A stretch of 28,150 nucleotides of DNA from JAPLFM01 sp964650885 (GTDB taxonomy: Bacteria; Bacteroidota; Ignavibacteria; Kapaibacteriales; UBA2268). Every line of letters starts with the position of its first letter. The first letter of the stretch is position 1. Location of the stretch: positions 1 to 28,150 of the forward strand of contig CAZYXG010000036.1 of assembly GCA_964650885.1 (NCBI GenBank), in the 5' to 3' direction. Positions 1 through 8,293 of this stretch are shown here, one piece after another. The position numbers and the translations under genes are program-made. The notes below the pieces were generated by a model, which was not told the origin of the DNA, made no database searches, and saw only the letters and a list, made by a program, of their open reading frames with translations.

Positions 1-5
1 AACAA

Positions 6-38
6 AAAAAGAGATTAAGCTTTGCTCAATCTCTTTTT
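6..38 (-). terminator. Intrinsic terminator downstream of serC
   Basis: A 15-base stem with one mismatch (6-20 pairing with 24-38) closes a TTT loop. The stem flanks are A-rich on the left and T-rich on the right, so it can act in both directions. It begins 24 bases past the serC stop, so it most likely ends the serC transcript. It could also stop a converging transcript entering from the left edge. Confidence 0.8.
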
Positions 39-61
39 AAAATTCTTTTGGACTTTTGAAT

Positions 62-1153
62 TTATTTATTTGCGGTGTAGAATGCTTGCATATACTTAGC
101 TAATGTTTCCACCCATTCAATTGGGCAGGCATTATAAACAGATGCTCTAATTCCACCAGCAGAGCGATGTCCTTTAAGTCCAGACATATCCAATGCTTTG
201 GATTCTTTAATAAATTTTTCTTCCAATTCTTCAGAAGGCAAACGGAAAGTGATGTTCATCAATGAGCGGTCTTCTTTAGCAGTTGTACAGGCTTTGAAAA
301 AGTCCGTGTGAGCATCAATCACATCGTAAACCAAAGCAGCTTTTTGTTTGTTGCGTTCTTCAATTGCAAGCAAGCCACCTTCAGCTATAATCCATTTCAT
401 AGTTTGCCCAACAACATAAATTGGCAAACACGGTGGAGTATTGAAAAGTGATTCTTCTTTAATATGTGTTGCATATCGAAGCATAGTTGGAGCTTTTTGC
501 ATAGCAGTTTCAGCCCAGGCTTTATTGATAACAACAAGAGTAACGCCAGAAGGTCCAATATTTTTTTGAGCACCAGCATAAATCAAGCTTGCTTTAGAAA
601 AGTCTAATTGTTGAGCGAAGATATCGGAAGACATATCAACTACCAAAGGTGCTTTTGTAGTTGGCAATTCTCTCCATTCAGTTCCATAAATTGTGTTATT
701 GGTAGTAATATGCACATAGTCCGCATCGTCATTATAAGCAATATTTTTGGGAATATAAGAGAAGTTAGAATCAGCAGAAGTAGCAATTTCATTGACTTGT
801 TCGCCACCAGTTTTAGCAATAAATTGAGCTTCTTTCAAAGCTTTTGTAGCCCAAACTCCAGTGTTGACATAGTCAGCTTTTTTTTGCATAAAGTTCATTG
901 GAATCATAGCAAATTGAGTGCTAGCTCCACCTTGCAAGAACAAAGGGATAAAGTCTTTACTGTCTAAGTTCATCACATTGAGTACGTCTGCTTGTGCTTC
1001 TTTGATAACTGCATCAAATTCTTTAGAACGGTGGCTAATTTCCATAATAGACATTCCAATGCCATTAAAATCAAGCACTGCATTCTTTGTAGCTTCAATC
1101 ACTGATAACGGCAAAACAGCAGGACCAGCACTGAAATTTAATGCTCTATGCAT
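62..1153 (-). CDS. serC: Phosphoserine aminotransferase
   Basis: SerC is a cytosolic PLP enzyme that transfers the amino group of glutamate to 3-phosphohydroxypyruvate in serine synthesis. In organisms with PdxB it also makes 4-phosphohydroxythreonine for vitamin B6. The 363-residue protein has the usual family length and begins with the SerC signature NFSAGPAVLP. It continues with MEISHRS (37-43) and the LQGGAST phosphate-binding segment (73-79), and the PLP-binding lysine is K197 in AGAQKNIGPSG. The C-terminal HRSAGGIRAS segment is also typical. No frame damage is seen. It appears to be a single-gene unit, with its own promoter-like boxes upstream and an intrinsic terminator downstream. The presence of pdxB at 15870-16970 supports the second, PdxF-type role, which is inference. 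Confidence 0.97.
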   Translation of the reverse strand: MHRALNFSAGPAVLPLSVIEATKNAVLDFNGIGMSIMEISHRSKEFDAVIKEAQADVLNVMNLDSKDFIPLFLQGGASTQFAMIPMNFMQKKADYVNTGVWATKALKEAQFIAKTGGEQVNEIATSADSNFSYIPKNIAYNDDADYVHITTNNTIYGTEWRELPTTKAPLVVDMSSDIFAQQLDFSKASLIYAGAQKNIGPSGVTLVVINKAWAETAMQKAPTMLRYATHIKEESLFNTPPCLPIYVVGQTMKWIIAEGGLLAIEERNKQKAALVYDVIDAHTDFFKACTTAKEDRSLMNITFRLPSEELEEKFIKESKALDMSGLKGHRSAGGIRASVYNACPIEWVETLAKYMQAFYTANK

Positions 1154-1164
1154 ACTTATAACTC

Positions 1165-1199
1165 CAAAATTATTAGATGTGTAATATTATTTATTCAAA
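1165..1199 (-). promoter_or_regulatory. Candidate Bacteroidota-type promoter of serC
   Basis: On the minus strand TTTG (1199-1196) is followed after 23 bases by TAATTTTG (1172-1165). This matches the known Bacteroidota pattern of TTTG near -33 and TAnnTTTG near -7. The ATG lies 11 bases past the second box, giving a very short leader. Such AT-rich boxes also arise by chance here. The paired boxes at suitable spacing make this the best promoter candidate in the window. Confidence 0.45.
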
Positions 1200-1245
1200 A
1201 TTAGGGATTAAATCGGACTTTTCAAGGGATTAGCAAGAAAATATT

Positions 1246-1702
1246 TTACTTTATGGTAAAAGTAGCAGTTATACCTACACACATATTTCTTGGCAAACGC
1301 TCCACTCCGAAAATTGCTCTTGTGTGTTTTCCTTTGTCGCCAAGTATTTTATAGAATAAATCGGAAGCTCCATTAGCTACATTTGGAGCATGGTCCCAAT
1401 CGTTTGCTGCTTGATAGTAAATATCTAAGTGATTAAGCCCTTCTATTGCGTTCAAATTGAGATGTTTGTTGATTTGAGCTATAAGATATTCAATTCACAA
1501 AGTTCGGCTGCTTTATAGCCCTCTGTTGAGCTTAATTCGGCACCTAACTTTCCTTGGAATAGAAATTCGCCATTCTTTTAGGCAATTGAATAGCAATGAA
1601 TGCCAATTTGCCACGTAAATTCACAGCTTCATAATTGCGACCAGGCAATGGAGCTTCTGGCAAAGCTAAATTGTGTTTTTCAATTTCTGATATAATATTC
1701 AT
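1246..1702 (-). pseudogene. RidA/YjgF-family pseudogene (two frameshifts)
   Basis: Read across three frames, this stretch gives one continuous RidA/YjgF-family protein of about 150 residues. It starts MNIISEIEKHNLALPEAPLP, reads KNGEFLFQGKLGAELSSTEGY in the middle (second frame), and ends with NGASDLFYKILGDKGKH and VERLPRN (third frame). The first frame shifts near 1576-1579, where one base appears lost from a short T run, and then stops at 1544-1546. The second frame stops at 1479-1481, where the register changes again (two extra bases or one lost). A good ribosome-binding site (AAGGAG, about 1708-1713) precedes the ATG at 1700-1702. Intact relatives of this family are typically small soluble enzymes that clear reactive imines or enamines. 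The decay looks recent because the residue pattern is well kept. Sequencing indels are an alternative. Confidence 0.85.
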
Positions 1703-1722
1703 AGTAATTCTCCTTTTATAAA

Positions 1723-1756
1723 AAAAGCTGCTTCAAAATAAATTGAAACAGCTTTT
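1723..1756 (-). terminator. Intrinsic terminator after the PD40-OmpA gene
   Basis: AAAAGCTG (1723-1730) pairs with CAGCTTTT (1749-1756). After one mismatch, TTCAA (1732-1736) pairs with TTGAA (1743-1747) around a short A/T loop. On the minus strand the hairpin is followed by a run of T. It lies 28 bases past the stop at 1785 and just before the RidA pseudogene, separating the two transcripts. Confidence 0.75.
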
Positions 1757-1784
1757 ATAGTTTTTTGAAAAACTCTTAAACTAA

Positions 1785-4463
1785 TTACTTAGTTATAGGA
1801 GTTTTGATTAATACTTGTACTGTACGATTGTAGAATCGTCCTTCTGGCAAATCATTGGTGTAAAGTGGGCTATCTTCTCCAACTCCATTAGTTTTCAAAG
1901 AAGCGTATTTACCTTTTGTTTTAGATAGAATGCCTTTATTGACACCACCGGCACGGTTGTTCGATAGTTTTTTGTTTGTTTCGTAAAGCCCAATAACGTC
2001 AGTGTGTCCAGTAACATCAATAATAGAGTTTGGTTGGCAACGGCCATAAACGTAATCGTTCATAATTTTTTCGTTAAGCGGACCAGCTTCAAATTTATTG
2101 AAAGGAAAAAGTATCAAGCTATAGTTTTCATAAAGAGTATCAGCTCCTTTGATTACCATTTTGTCTTTACTTGAAACTTGCATTACTGGAATTGTAATTG
2201 GATCTGAAACGCATTCTTTACCATTGTTTGCAGTAACAATTAATTTAGCTATGTAAGGCACTTGGTCTTTGGGATATTTACCAATTTCGCTTTTCCAATC
2301 CCATTTGTTTTGCTGTCCAATAACATCGTTTAATTTGATTGTTTTCCAAGCAGCGTCGCCACGAGTAATTTCAATTCTACGTTCTTTGATTAATTCATCT
2401 TGGATGCCATTAGTAAGAACAAAGTTCATAAATTCTGGTTCAGGTAAAATTTTAGGATCAATTTGGAAAACTGGTTTAGAAACTTCCCAATCTTCGCATT
2501 TGATTTCAACACGGCGATTTTCTTCGTGTCCCATAGTGTCGTTAGGGTTTGATTTAGTATCAGGGAAATTAGTAGATTTCATAATCAATCTATCTTCAGA
2601 GATTTTCCAAACTTTTTTGAAATAATCAAAAACAATTTGAGCTCTACGTTTAGAAAGTTCAATGTTTCCTTTTTCTTCGGCAGTAACGTTGTCGTTACAA
2701 CCAGTAATTGTAAGCTTAGCATTAGGGCGGTTAGTCATTCTATAGCCAAGGATATTCAATACGTGGTAGTATTTATCAAGTGTACCGCCAGCAATTGTTG
2801 TATCGTTGAATGCCCCAATTTGGTCGTTGCTTTCAAAAAGATTATATCTTTCTGGTAATTTATCCGAGTTTTTATCAAAGAATACATAACTCAAAAGTGG
2901 ATATAAATCCCATGAAAGTACTTCAGACATAACCAAACCTCTATAATTAGCAAGTTCTGGTTTCTTATTTTTAGAGCTATTAATGAAATCGCCTTGAGCT
3001 ACTTCAGTTGCAATTATTGGTTTTTGCCCCAAAGTAACAGTTACGTTCACATCATTGTCAGATTTTCCAGCTTCTTTTTCTTCTTTAGTAACTTTTGGTC
3101 TGTCAATTCTTTGAACCATTGTGCGTTTGCCGTATTTAGAATTTTCAGCAGTAATTTCAAAATTCACATAAGAAACAGTATCTTTACCAGTTCCAAACAT
3201 GTCATTTGTAATTAACTTTTCGACTTTTCTTTTGTCATTGTTAACGCTATCGACCATAACTTGATTCAAGTGTGGGTTTTTGATAGTGATTTTAGATGGG
3301 ATAAAATCTTGAGTACATTCATCAACCGATGTAACTGTTAAAGGAATTGTTTTGAAGAACGATGGAACAAATGCCATAAACAAGTCCAAATCTCCTTGAA
3401 CTCCTCTCAAATCTTCTCTACGTGAAGCAAAGTACAAAATATCACCAGAACCTGGCAATGTAATGAATTGCTCATCAAGTGGAGTATTGATTGGTGTACC
3501 TAAATTTTCTGGTTTGGCAAATTTCTTAGTTCCTGCATCTAATCTAGCTACATAGAAATCCTTCCCGCCAAAGTTTGGAGTTTGTCCAGCAGAAGCGAAG
3601 AAGAGAGTTACCCCGTCCGCAGCAATAAATGGCGAAACGTCAGTTTCTTTTGTGTTCAATTCAGCTAAGTTCTTTGCTTCGGTCCATTCGTCAGTATCAA
3701 AATCATAATCAGAAAACCAAATATCCATATTGGGAACTGTTTGCTCACCATCTGAATTAGGACCAGGGCGTGTGGAAACGAAATAAACTCTATCTTGCCC
3801 AGCAGTAATAGCAGGTTGAGAATCAAAATATTTAGAGTTCACTTTAGGTCCTAAATTTTTTGGTTTTGCCCATTTGTCGCCATCAATTGTAGTAACATAT
3901 ATATCGCAACTACCCAAACCGTCTGGACGACCACAAGCAGTGAAATATAAAGTTTGCTTATCGCCAGCAAGCGATGCAGCACCTTCGTTAAGTTTTGTAT
4001 TTACACCACCAAGACCAAGAGCGTTTGATGGGTCTAAGTTTATGGGTGCAAAAAATGTTGTATCGTATCTATCATTTTTCTTAGCAACCCAGAAATCGTG
4101 AGACGGTTCATCGTCTTTATTTAGGATACTACCTTTTCTGTCGGATACGTAATAAAGAGTTTTACCATCTACGGAAACAGTAGGAGCATAATCAACTCCT
4201 TTGTGGTTAATTATTGGTCCAAGGTTGATAATTCTAATTTTAGAATCAGATAAAATACCACCACTGGGATTATTCGATTGAGCAGTTGCGTCTATTGTGA
4301 GAGCGAACATAGTTAGTTCACTTCCAGCAACAGCCAAATCGTTACTTGAAATTTCAATTAAGTCTTTCTTATTTTCAGCTGAAATAGCTTTACTTTCTGC
4401 ACCAAATATGCAGCAAAATGCAATTAAAAGTATTAAACACTTTTGTAGAGTAATTTTACCCAT
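1785..4463 (-). CDS. PD40 beta-propeller protein with two OmpA-like domains
   Basis: The 892-residue protein has a signal peptide (about 1-29). PD40/WD40-like propeller repeats follow at about 85-365, with recurring patterns such as DGKTLYYVSDR, QTLYFTACGR, DRVYFVSTR and VTLFFASAG. Next comes a beta-rich linker of about 150 residues. OmpA-like domain 1 is at about 520-660 (YVFFDKNS, LTITGCND, ELSKRRAQIV). After a second linker, OmpA-like domain 2 is at about 775-890 (LILFPFNKFE, IIDVTGHTD, KKLSNNRAGGV). Both OmpA domains carry the LSxxRA peptidoglycan-binding helix pattern. By family it should sit in the periplasm or outer membrane and contact peptidoglycan. It ends at its own terminator, and a small barrel protein is encoded upstream on the same strand. 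Its exact role is not known from sequence. Two OmpA domains in one chain is less usual than one. Confidence 0.9.
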   Translation of the reverse strand: MGKITLQKCLILLIAFCCIFGAESKAISAENKKDLIEISSNDLAVAGSELTMFALTIDATAQSNNPSGGILSDSKIRIINLGPIINHKGVDYAPTVSVDGKTLYYVSDRKGSILNKDDEPSHDFWVAKKNDRYDTTFFAPINLDPSNALGLGGVNTKLNEGAASLAGDKQTLYFTACGRPDGLGSCDIYVTTIDGDKWAKPKNLGPKVNSKYFDSQPAITAGQDRVYFVSTRPGPNSDGEQTVPNMDIWFSDYDFDTDEWTEAKNLAELNTKETDVSPFIAADGVTLFFASAGQTPNFGGKDFYVARLDAGTKKFAKPENLGTPINTPLDEQFITLPGSGDILYFASRREDLRGVQGDLDLFMAFVPSFFKTIPLTVTSVDECTQDFIPSKITIKNPHLNQVMVDSVNNDKRKVEKLITNDMFGTGKDTVSYVNFEITAENSKYGKRTMVQRIDRPKVTKEEKEAGKSDNDVNVTVTLGQKPIIATEVAQGDFINSSKNKKPELANYRGLVMSEVLSWDLYPLLSYVFFDKNSDKLPERYNLFESNDQIGAFNDTTIAGGTLDKYYHVLNILGYRMTNRPNAKLTITGCNDNVTAEEKGNIELSKRRAQIVFDYFKKVWKISEDRLIMKSTNFPDTKSNPNDTMGHEENRRVEIKCEDWEVSKPVFQIDPKILPEPEFMNFVLTNGIQDELIKERRIEITRGDAAWKTIKLNDVIGQQNKWDWKSEIGKYPKDQVPYIAKLIVTANNGKECVSDPITIPVMQVSSKDKMVIKGADTLYENYSLILFPFNKFEAGPLNEKIMNDYVYGRCQPNSIIDVTGHTDVIGLYETNKKLSNNRAGGVNKGILSKTKGKYASLKTNGVGEDSPLYTNDLPEGRFYNRTVQVLIKTPITK

Positions 4464-4541
4464 TTACAAACCCTATGATTATTTTTTTTTCTAAATTCAA
4501 TTCTTATAAACTTAATATGTGGAATTTTTTCTCAATATCAA

Positions 4542-4571
4542 AATAAGTGTGCAAAATTTTACACACTTATT
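4542..4571 (-). terminator. Hairpin downstream of the barrel gene (terminator-like)
   Basis: AATAAGTGTG (4542-4551) is perfectly complementary to CACACTTATT (4562-4571) across a 10-base AT loop. On the minus strand the second arm runs into a short T stretch. It lies 34 bases past the barrel-gene stop and about 80 bases before the PD40-OmpA start. It may therefore terminate the first gene, or serve as an operator or leader hairpin for the second. Confidence 0.5.
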
Positions 4572-4604
4572 GAAAATATTTACACTTTTTATTACTTATA
4601 TGTC

Positions 4605-5432
4605 TTATTTCTTTTGAGTTTTCGATTCATACCTGCCATTTAGCTGATATTTCAACTCCAATAACAAGCGCCAAGAATTTATCTTAAAATCCTGTCCATA
4701 CTCGGAAATATTCGTAAATGGTAGATTATATGCAAAAACTGGGGCAAAAGTCCATTTAGCACCTAAGTGCAATGGAACTGCAATTTGGAAATCCAAACCA
4801 ATTAATGTACTATTCAATTGGCTAATTTCTCCATTTTCAATTGTTCCATTTAAAGTTTTGATTTTTGCTGTTTGACCGTTTGGCAATGTAATGGTTGATT
4901 TTGCCGATGCTTGGCTATGCGATAAATTATTGGAAGTTACAAAAGAGATTGAAGGCCCTAATCTGAGCGAAAGGAAATTAAATGGTTCATATTTCAAATA
5001 AGGAATGATAGATACAGTAGTTAATTTCAAATCTGCCGTGTTTTCGATTGTCAATGGAATAGAATCATAGTAATCGCCATTGGTTAAATAGAAAGGCAAA
5101 CTTTCCACTTCATTGAATTTACTCTGTATATTTCGTCCATTAAAACCAACCGACAAACCCATCAGCAAAGTTTTCTTTTCTATTTCTCGTTCAAAAAATA
5201 TTGAAAAATCATAGCCCAGACCTACTCCCCCGCTGAATTCGCAAGCAAGACAATTGGTAAAAAACTTGCCACTTTGGAAATTCTGACCTAACCCAATCTG
5301 CCCGCCAATAAAATTTGCAGACTCAGAATTATCAAATGGTTGCAATGGTGTGTCTAATTTTTGAGAAAATGTATGTAAATTTGTAATAAGGGTTAATGCA
5401 AATATTAACTTTAAGCACCTTTGGATTTTCAT
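4605..5432 (-). CDS. Predicted outer-membrane beta-barrel protein
   Basis: The 275-residue protein has a signal peptide (about 1-24, ending near TFSQ). The rest is rich in alternating hydrophobic/polar strands with Gly and aromatic residues, for example GGVGLGYDFSIFFE, LLMGLSVGFNG, VSIIPYLKYEPF and LSLRLGPSISF. The chain ends with a strand-like RLLLELKYQLNGRY. This fits a small 8- to 10-strand porin-like barrel, although no named family is certain. A CLAC cysteine pair near residue 41 could form a disulfide. The start is supported by a clear AAAGGA ribosome-binding site at 5438-5443. It is divergent from rsmB, 67 bases away. It precedes the PD40-OmpA gene by 141 bases with a hairpin between, so co-transcription is possible but not assured. 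Confidence 0.65.
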   Translation of the reverse strand: MKIQRCLKLIFALTLITNLHTFSQKLDTPLQPFDNSESANFIGGQIGLGQNFQSGKFFTNCLACEFSGGVGLGYDFSIFFEREIEKKTLLMGLSVGFNGRNIQSKFNEVESLPFYLTNGDYYDSIPLTIENTADLKLTTVSIIPYLKYEPFNFLSLRLGPSISFVTSNNLSHSQASAKSTITLPNGQTAKIKTLNGTIENGEISQLNSTLIGLDFQIAVPLHLGAKWTFAPVFAYNLPFTNISEYGQDFKINSWRLLLELKYQLNGRYESKTQKK

Positions 5433-5499
5433 TTGATTCCTTTAATAGAAATGATTTTCTAATTTAATTGCAAATTAATAATAATAAAAATAGCAAATA

Positions 5500-6873
5500 A
5501 TGAATAAAGTTACAGTCCAAGAAGAAAAAAAAGATAAAAAATATTCACTTGCTCGCTTTGCAGCAGTTAAAATTTTGAACCGTTATGAACGCAGCGACTC
5601 TTATTTAGACAAGCTTTTGGCATTCCAACTGGGTAGAAATGAATTTTCTCCACAAGACAAAAATTTATTGACTGAAATCGTAAATGGTGTAGTTAGGTGG
5701 AGAGCAAAATTGGATTGGGTTTTGACTGGTTTTTACCATGGAGACTATCACAAAAGCATAAATTTAGTAAAAAATGCTATGCGTATAGGACTTTATCAGA
5801 TGCTATTTTTAAATAGAGTGCCAATTCCTGCTGCTATTGATGAATCAGTTGAAATTGTAAAGGTATTGCAAGGAGATAAAGCCGCTGGACTTATCAATGC
5901 AGTGCTTCGCAATATTGCTAGAAATATTGATAAAATACGCTATCCAAATAATCAAGACGACCCAATTTTCTATCTTTCTATTATGCACTCGCATCCTAAA
6001 TGGCTTGTAAAAAAATGGGTGGATAATTATGGAATTGAAGAAGCTACTCATTTGCTTGAAGTTAACAATCAAAAGCCATACATTCCAATTAGAATTAACG
6101 TAATGAATTCTAATTTCGATGAAGTAACTAAAATTTTTGAAGAAAAAGAGTTGCCTTTCGAAAAATCACCTTATTTGGCAAACAGTGTGAACCTTCAATC
6201 GCCAAATATAAACATTGCTCAAACTGAACTTTTCAAGCAAGGGAAAATCACTGTACAAGATACAGCAGCTTCATTAGTTTGCAAGTTGCTTAGTCCCAAG
6301 GAAAATACTTTGGTATATGATTTGTGTGCTGCTCCAGGCGGGAAAACCTTCTTTATTGCTGAGCTGATGAATAATACAGGCGAAGTTATAGCAATTGATA
6401 AATACGAACAGAAAGTAAGAATGATAGAAGAAAGTGGCAAACGATTGGGTTTGAAAAACATTAAAACTTTCTTTTTCGATGCTAAAGAATACAAAAATGA
6501 AAAGAAAGGCGATTATGTACTTTGCGATGTACCTTGCTCTGGCACAGGCACACTTCAAAAGAAACCAGATATTCGCTGGAAAAGAGAACAAGAAGACATC
6601 AATAAAATGATTCCATTGCAAAGAGAAATATTGGCTAGCGGAGCAAAACTTGTTGCAGTTGGTGGTGTCTTGGTATATTCCACTTGCTCTATAGAACCAG
6701 AGGAAAATTTTAAGAATATTGAAGATTTCTTAGCTAACAATAAAAACTTTGAACTTGATAGAGCTGAAAATTATTTGGATCCTGCACTTTGCAAAGATGG
6801 ATATTTCCAAGCATTCCCACATTTGCACAATATAGATGGTGCGTTTGGAGCAAGATTAATTAGAAAAAGTTAA
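5500..6873 (+). CDS. rsmB: 16S rRNA (cytosine-967-C5)-methyltransferase
   Basis: RsmB methylates C5 of cytosine 967 of 16S rRNA using S-adenosylmethionine. The 457-residue chain has an N-terminal NusB-like helical RNA-binding domain (about 18-150, with LLTEIVNGVVRWR and LINAVLRNIAR). A linker follows, then the Rossmann-fold methyltransferase domain (about 240-457). The SAM-binding motif DLCAAPGGKT is at 274-283. The two hallmark cysteines of RNA m5C enzymes are present: C346 in DVPCSGTG and the catalytic C396 in YSTCSIEPEEN. The length is close to the E. coli protein (429). It is divergent from the barrel gene. A secreted-protein gene follows 70 bases downstream with its own likely start signals. 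Confidence 0.95.
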   Translation: MNKVTVQEEKKDKKYSLARFAAVKILNRYERSDSYLDKLLAFQLGRNEFSPQDKNLLTEIVNGVVRWRAKLDWVLTGFYHGDYHKSINLVKNAMRIGLYQMLFLNRVPIPAAIDESVEIVKVLQGDKAAGLINAVLRNIARNIDKIRYPNNQDDPIFYLSIMHSHPKWLVKKWVDNYGIEEATHLLEVNNQKPYIPIRINVMNSNFDEVTKIFEEKELPFEKSPYLANSVNLQSPNINIAQTELFKQGKITVQDTAASLVCKLLSPKENTLVYDLCAAPGGKTFFIAELMNNTGEVIAIDKYEQKVRMIEESGKRLGLKNIKTFFFDAKEYKNEKKGDYVLCDVPCSGTGTLQKKPDIRWKREQEDINKMIPLQREILASGAKLVAVGGVLVYSTCSIEPEENFKNIEDFLANNKNFELDRAENYLDPALCKDGYFQAFPHLHNIDGAFGARLIRKS

Positions 6874-6943
6874 AAGTAATTTTAAATTTCCTTGTAATAT
6901 TTTTGATTTTTTTTTGTTATTTAAAATTATTAACGGAGATTAC

Positions 6944-8293
6944 ATGAAAAAACTATTGCTTATTGTAATACTAATTATATCAACAAACGAATTATTTTCT
7001 ATTGATTATCAATTTAAAAACTTAACTAATGTAGCAGAACGTTGGCAATATTTTGATTTTGCAATTGAAAATGAAAACAGTATTTTTGCTTCAACTGGAA
7101 ATAGTGCTTCCAGAATAAACCATTGGAATGGGAGTGATTGGGAGCAAATTTATTTCAATAATGCAGTTGTAAATAGTTATTTAAATGAAAACGAAGTATC
7201 CTTTATAAGTGCAACAAATGGGAATCTTTTTTTCGCTACTGAAAGGTCTCCATTATTTGTGAAATCACTTCAATCAAACCTTACCAAAGTAATCCAAGTG
7301 GATGACACTAACGGTCATAATAGATTTTTCAAATCAATTATTAAAACAGATAATCCAAATGAATACTATTTATTAGTGGATATAATAAGAGAAGACTCAG
7401 TATTTTATTACCAAGGAACTAGGGTATCAATTGTTAAAATTTACGGTGAAATTCTAAGACTTAGAAATGACACTCTTACAGTTATATACAATACTTATGA
7501 AAGAGATGGATTTTTAAGATCATTGGCCTACTACAATAATAAGGTTTATTTTTCTTTTGATTATAGCCATAGAGATTCTATTACTGTTTATTCATTAAAT
7601 GCTGAAAATTATTTAGATTCATTGTCGGCTGTGAAACCAAAAATAAATGGTAATGATATAAACAACGACATCTATTCAATTATAGTTGATGATGATGGAA
7701 CAATAAACGCTTTACTTGGTTTGGAATATAATTATTCAACTAATTATGCTTCTTACCCAGCAATTGCAAGATTTAAAGATGGCAAAAGTGATTTTATAAA
7801 CCACGATTCAATAATTGGACACTACAATGAAAATGTAGCTGGCTTTGGCAAAATTGGTAGTAACTATTATATAACTACCGACGAAGGAACTCGTATTTTT
7901 AATTTTGTTGATGGGATTCTTAACCGAATTGACAACAAAAGTCAAATCAGACAGTTATCAGGTAATAATTCTTTCCCTATTGTGATGAAATCAATGATAT
8001 ACAATAATGAAATTTATCAGAGCAATTCAGCAATACTTATCAAATATTCCCCAACTACAAATAGTGTTGCAAATGAAGTTAGCACAAATAGTAAACTTAC
8101 TTTAGCAGAAGTTTTGTCGGAAAACCAAGAAAATGAAATAATGATTTCTGACCTAACAGGCAAAAACTTATTAATCAAAGATATAAGTTCAGAAGCATCT
8201 CTAAATCAGCTTTTAGACAACTTAAAAATAAGAATTGCTTTACTTTCAGTTAAAACAAAAACTGGTGATTTTAAATTTAAAATTGCTAGGTGA
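6944..8293 (+). CDS. Secreted protein of unknown function with type IX-like tail
   Basis: The ATG at 6944 is preferred over the earlier TTG at 6914. It follows a GGAG ribosome-binding site (6935-6938) and opens directly with a signal peptide (MKKLLLIVILIISTNELFS). The mature part (about 430 residues) is beta-rich and full of Asn, Ser and Tyr. Short repeating blade-like segments such as ENSIFASTGNS and NGNLFFATERS suggest a beta-propeller, but no domain is identified with confidence. The last 60 residues contain IMISDLTGKNLLIKD and end with TGDFKFKIAR. This resembles the C-terminal sorting domain of type IX secretion cargo, though the usual G-x-Y turn is replaced by KIRIALLSV. Its stop codon directly abuts the stop of the convergent DUF4139 gene. 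Function is unknown. Confidence 0.65.
   Translation: MKKLLLIVILIISTNELFSIDYQFKNLTNVAERWQYFDFAIENENSIFASTGNSASRINHWNGSDWEQIYFNNAVVNSYLNENEVSFISATNGNLFFATERSPLFVKSLQSNLTKVIQVDDTNGHNRFFKSIIKTDNPNEYYLLVDIIREDSVFYYQGTRVSIVKIYGEILRLRNDTLTVIYNTYERDGFLRSLAYYNNKVYFSFDYSHRDSITVYSLNAENYLDSLSAVKPKINGNDINNDIYSIIVDDDGTINALLGLEYNYSTNYASYPAIARFKDGKSDFINHDSIIGHYNENVAGFGKIGSNYYITTDEGTRIFNFVDGILNRIDNKSQIRQLSGNNSFPIVMKSMIYNNEIYQSNSAILIKYSPTTNSVANEVSTNSKLTLAEVLSENQENEIMISDLTGKNLLIKDISSEASLNQLLDNLKIRIALLSVKTKTGDFKFKIAR

Noticed and set aside
397..967. Open frames in other registers within serC, including opposite-strand frames up to 119 codons
   Set aside because: They lie inside a confidently identified gene, lack start signals and show no domain pattern. 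They are frame shadows.
6274..6621. A 115-codon minus-strand frame inside rsmB
   Set aside because: rsmB has all catalytic motifs in its frame. The opposite reading is a hydrophobic low-complexity shadow.
6914..6943. Upstream TTG start for the secreted protein
   Set aside because: The ATG at 6944 has a GGAG site and starts directly with the signal peptide. The TTG would bury it behind ten extra residues.
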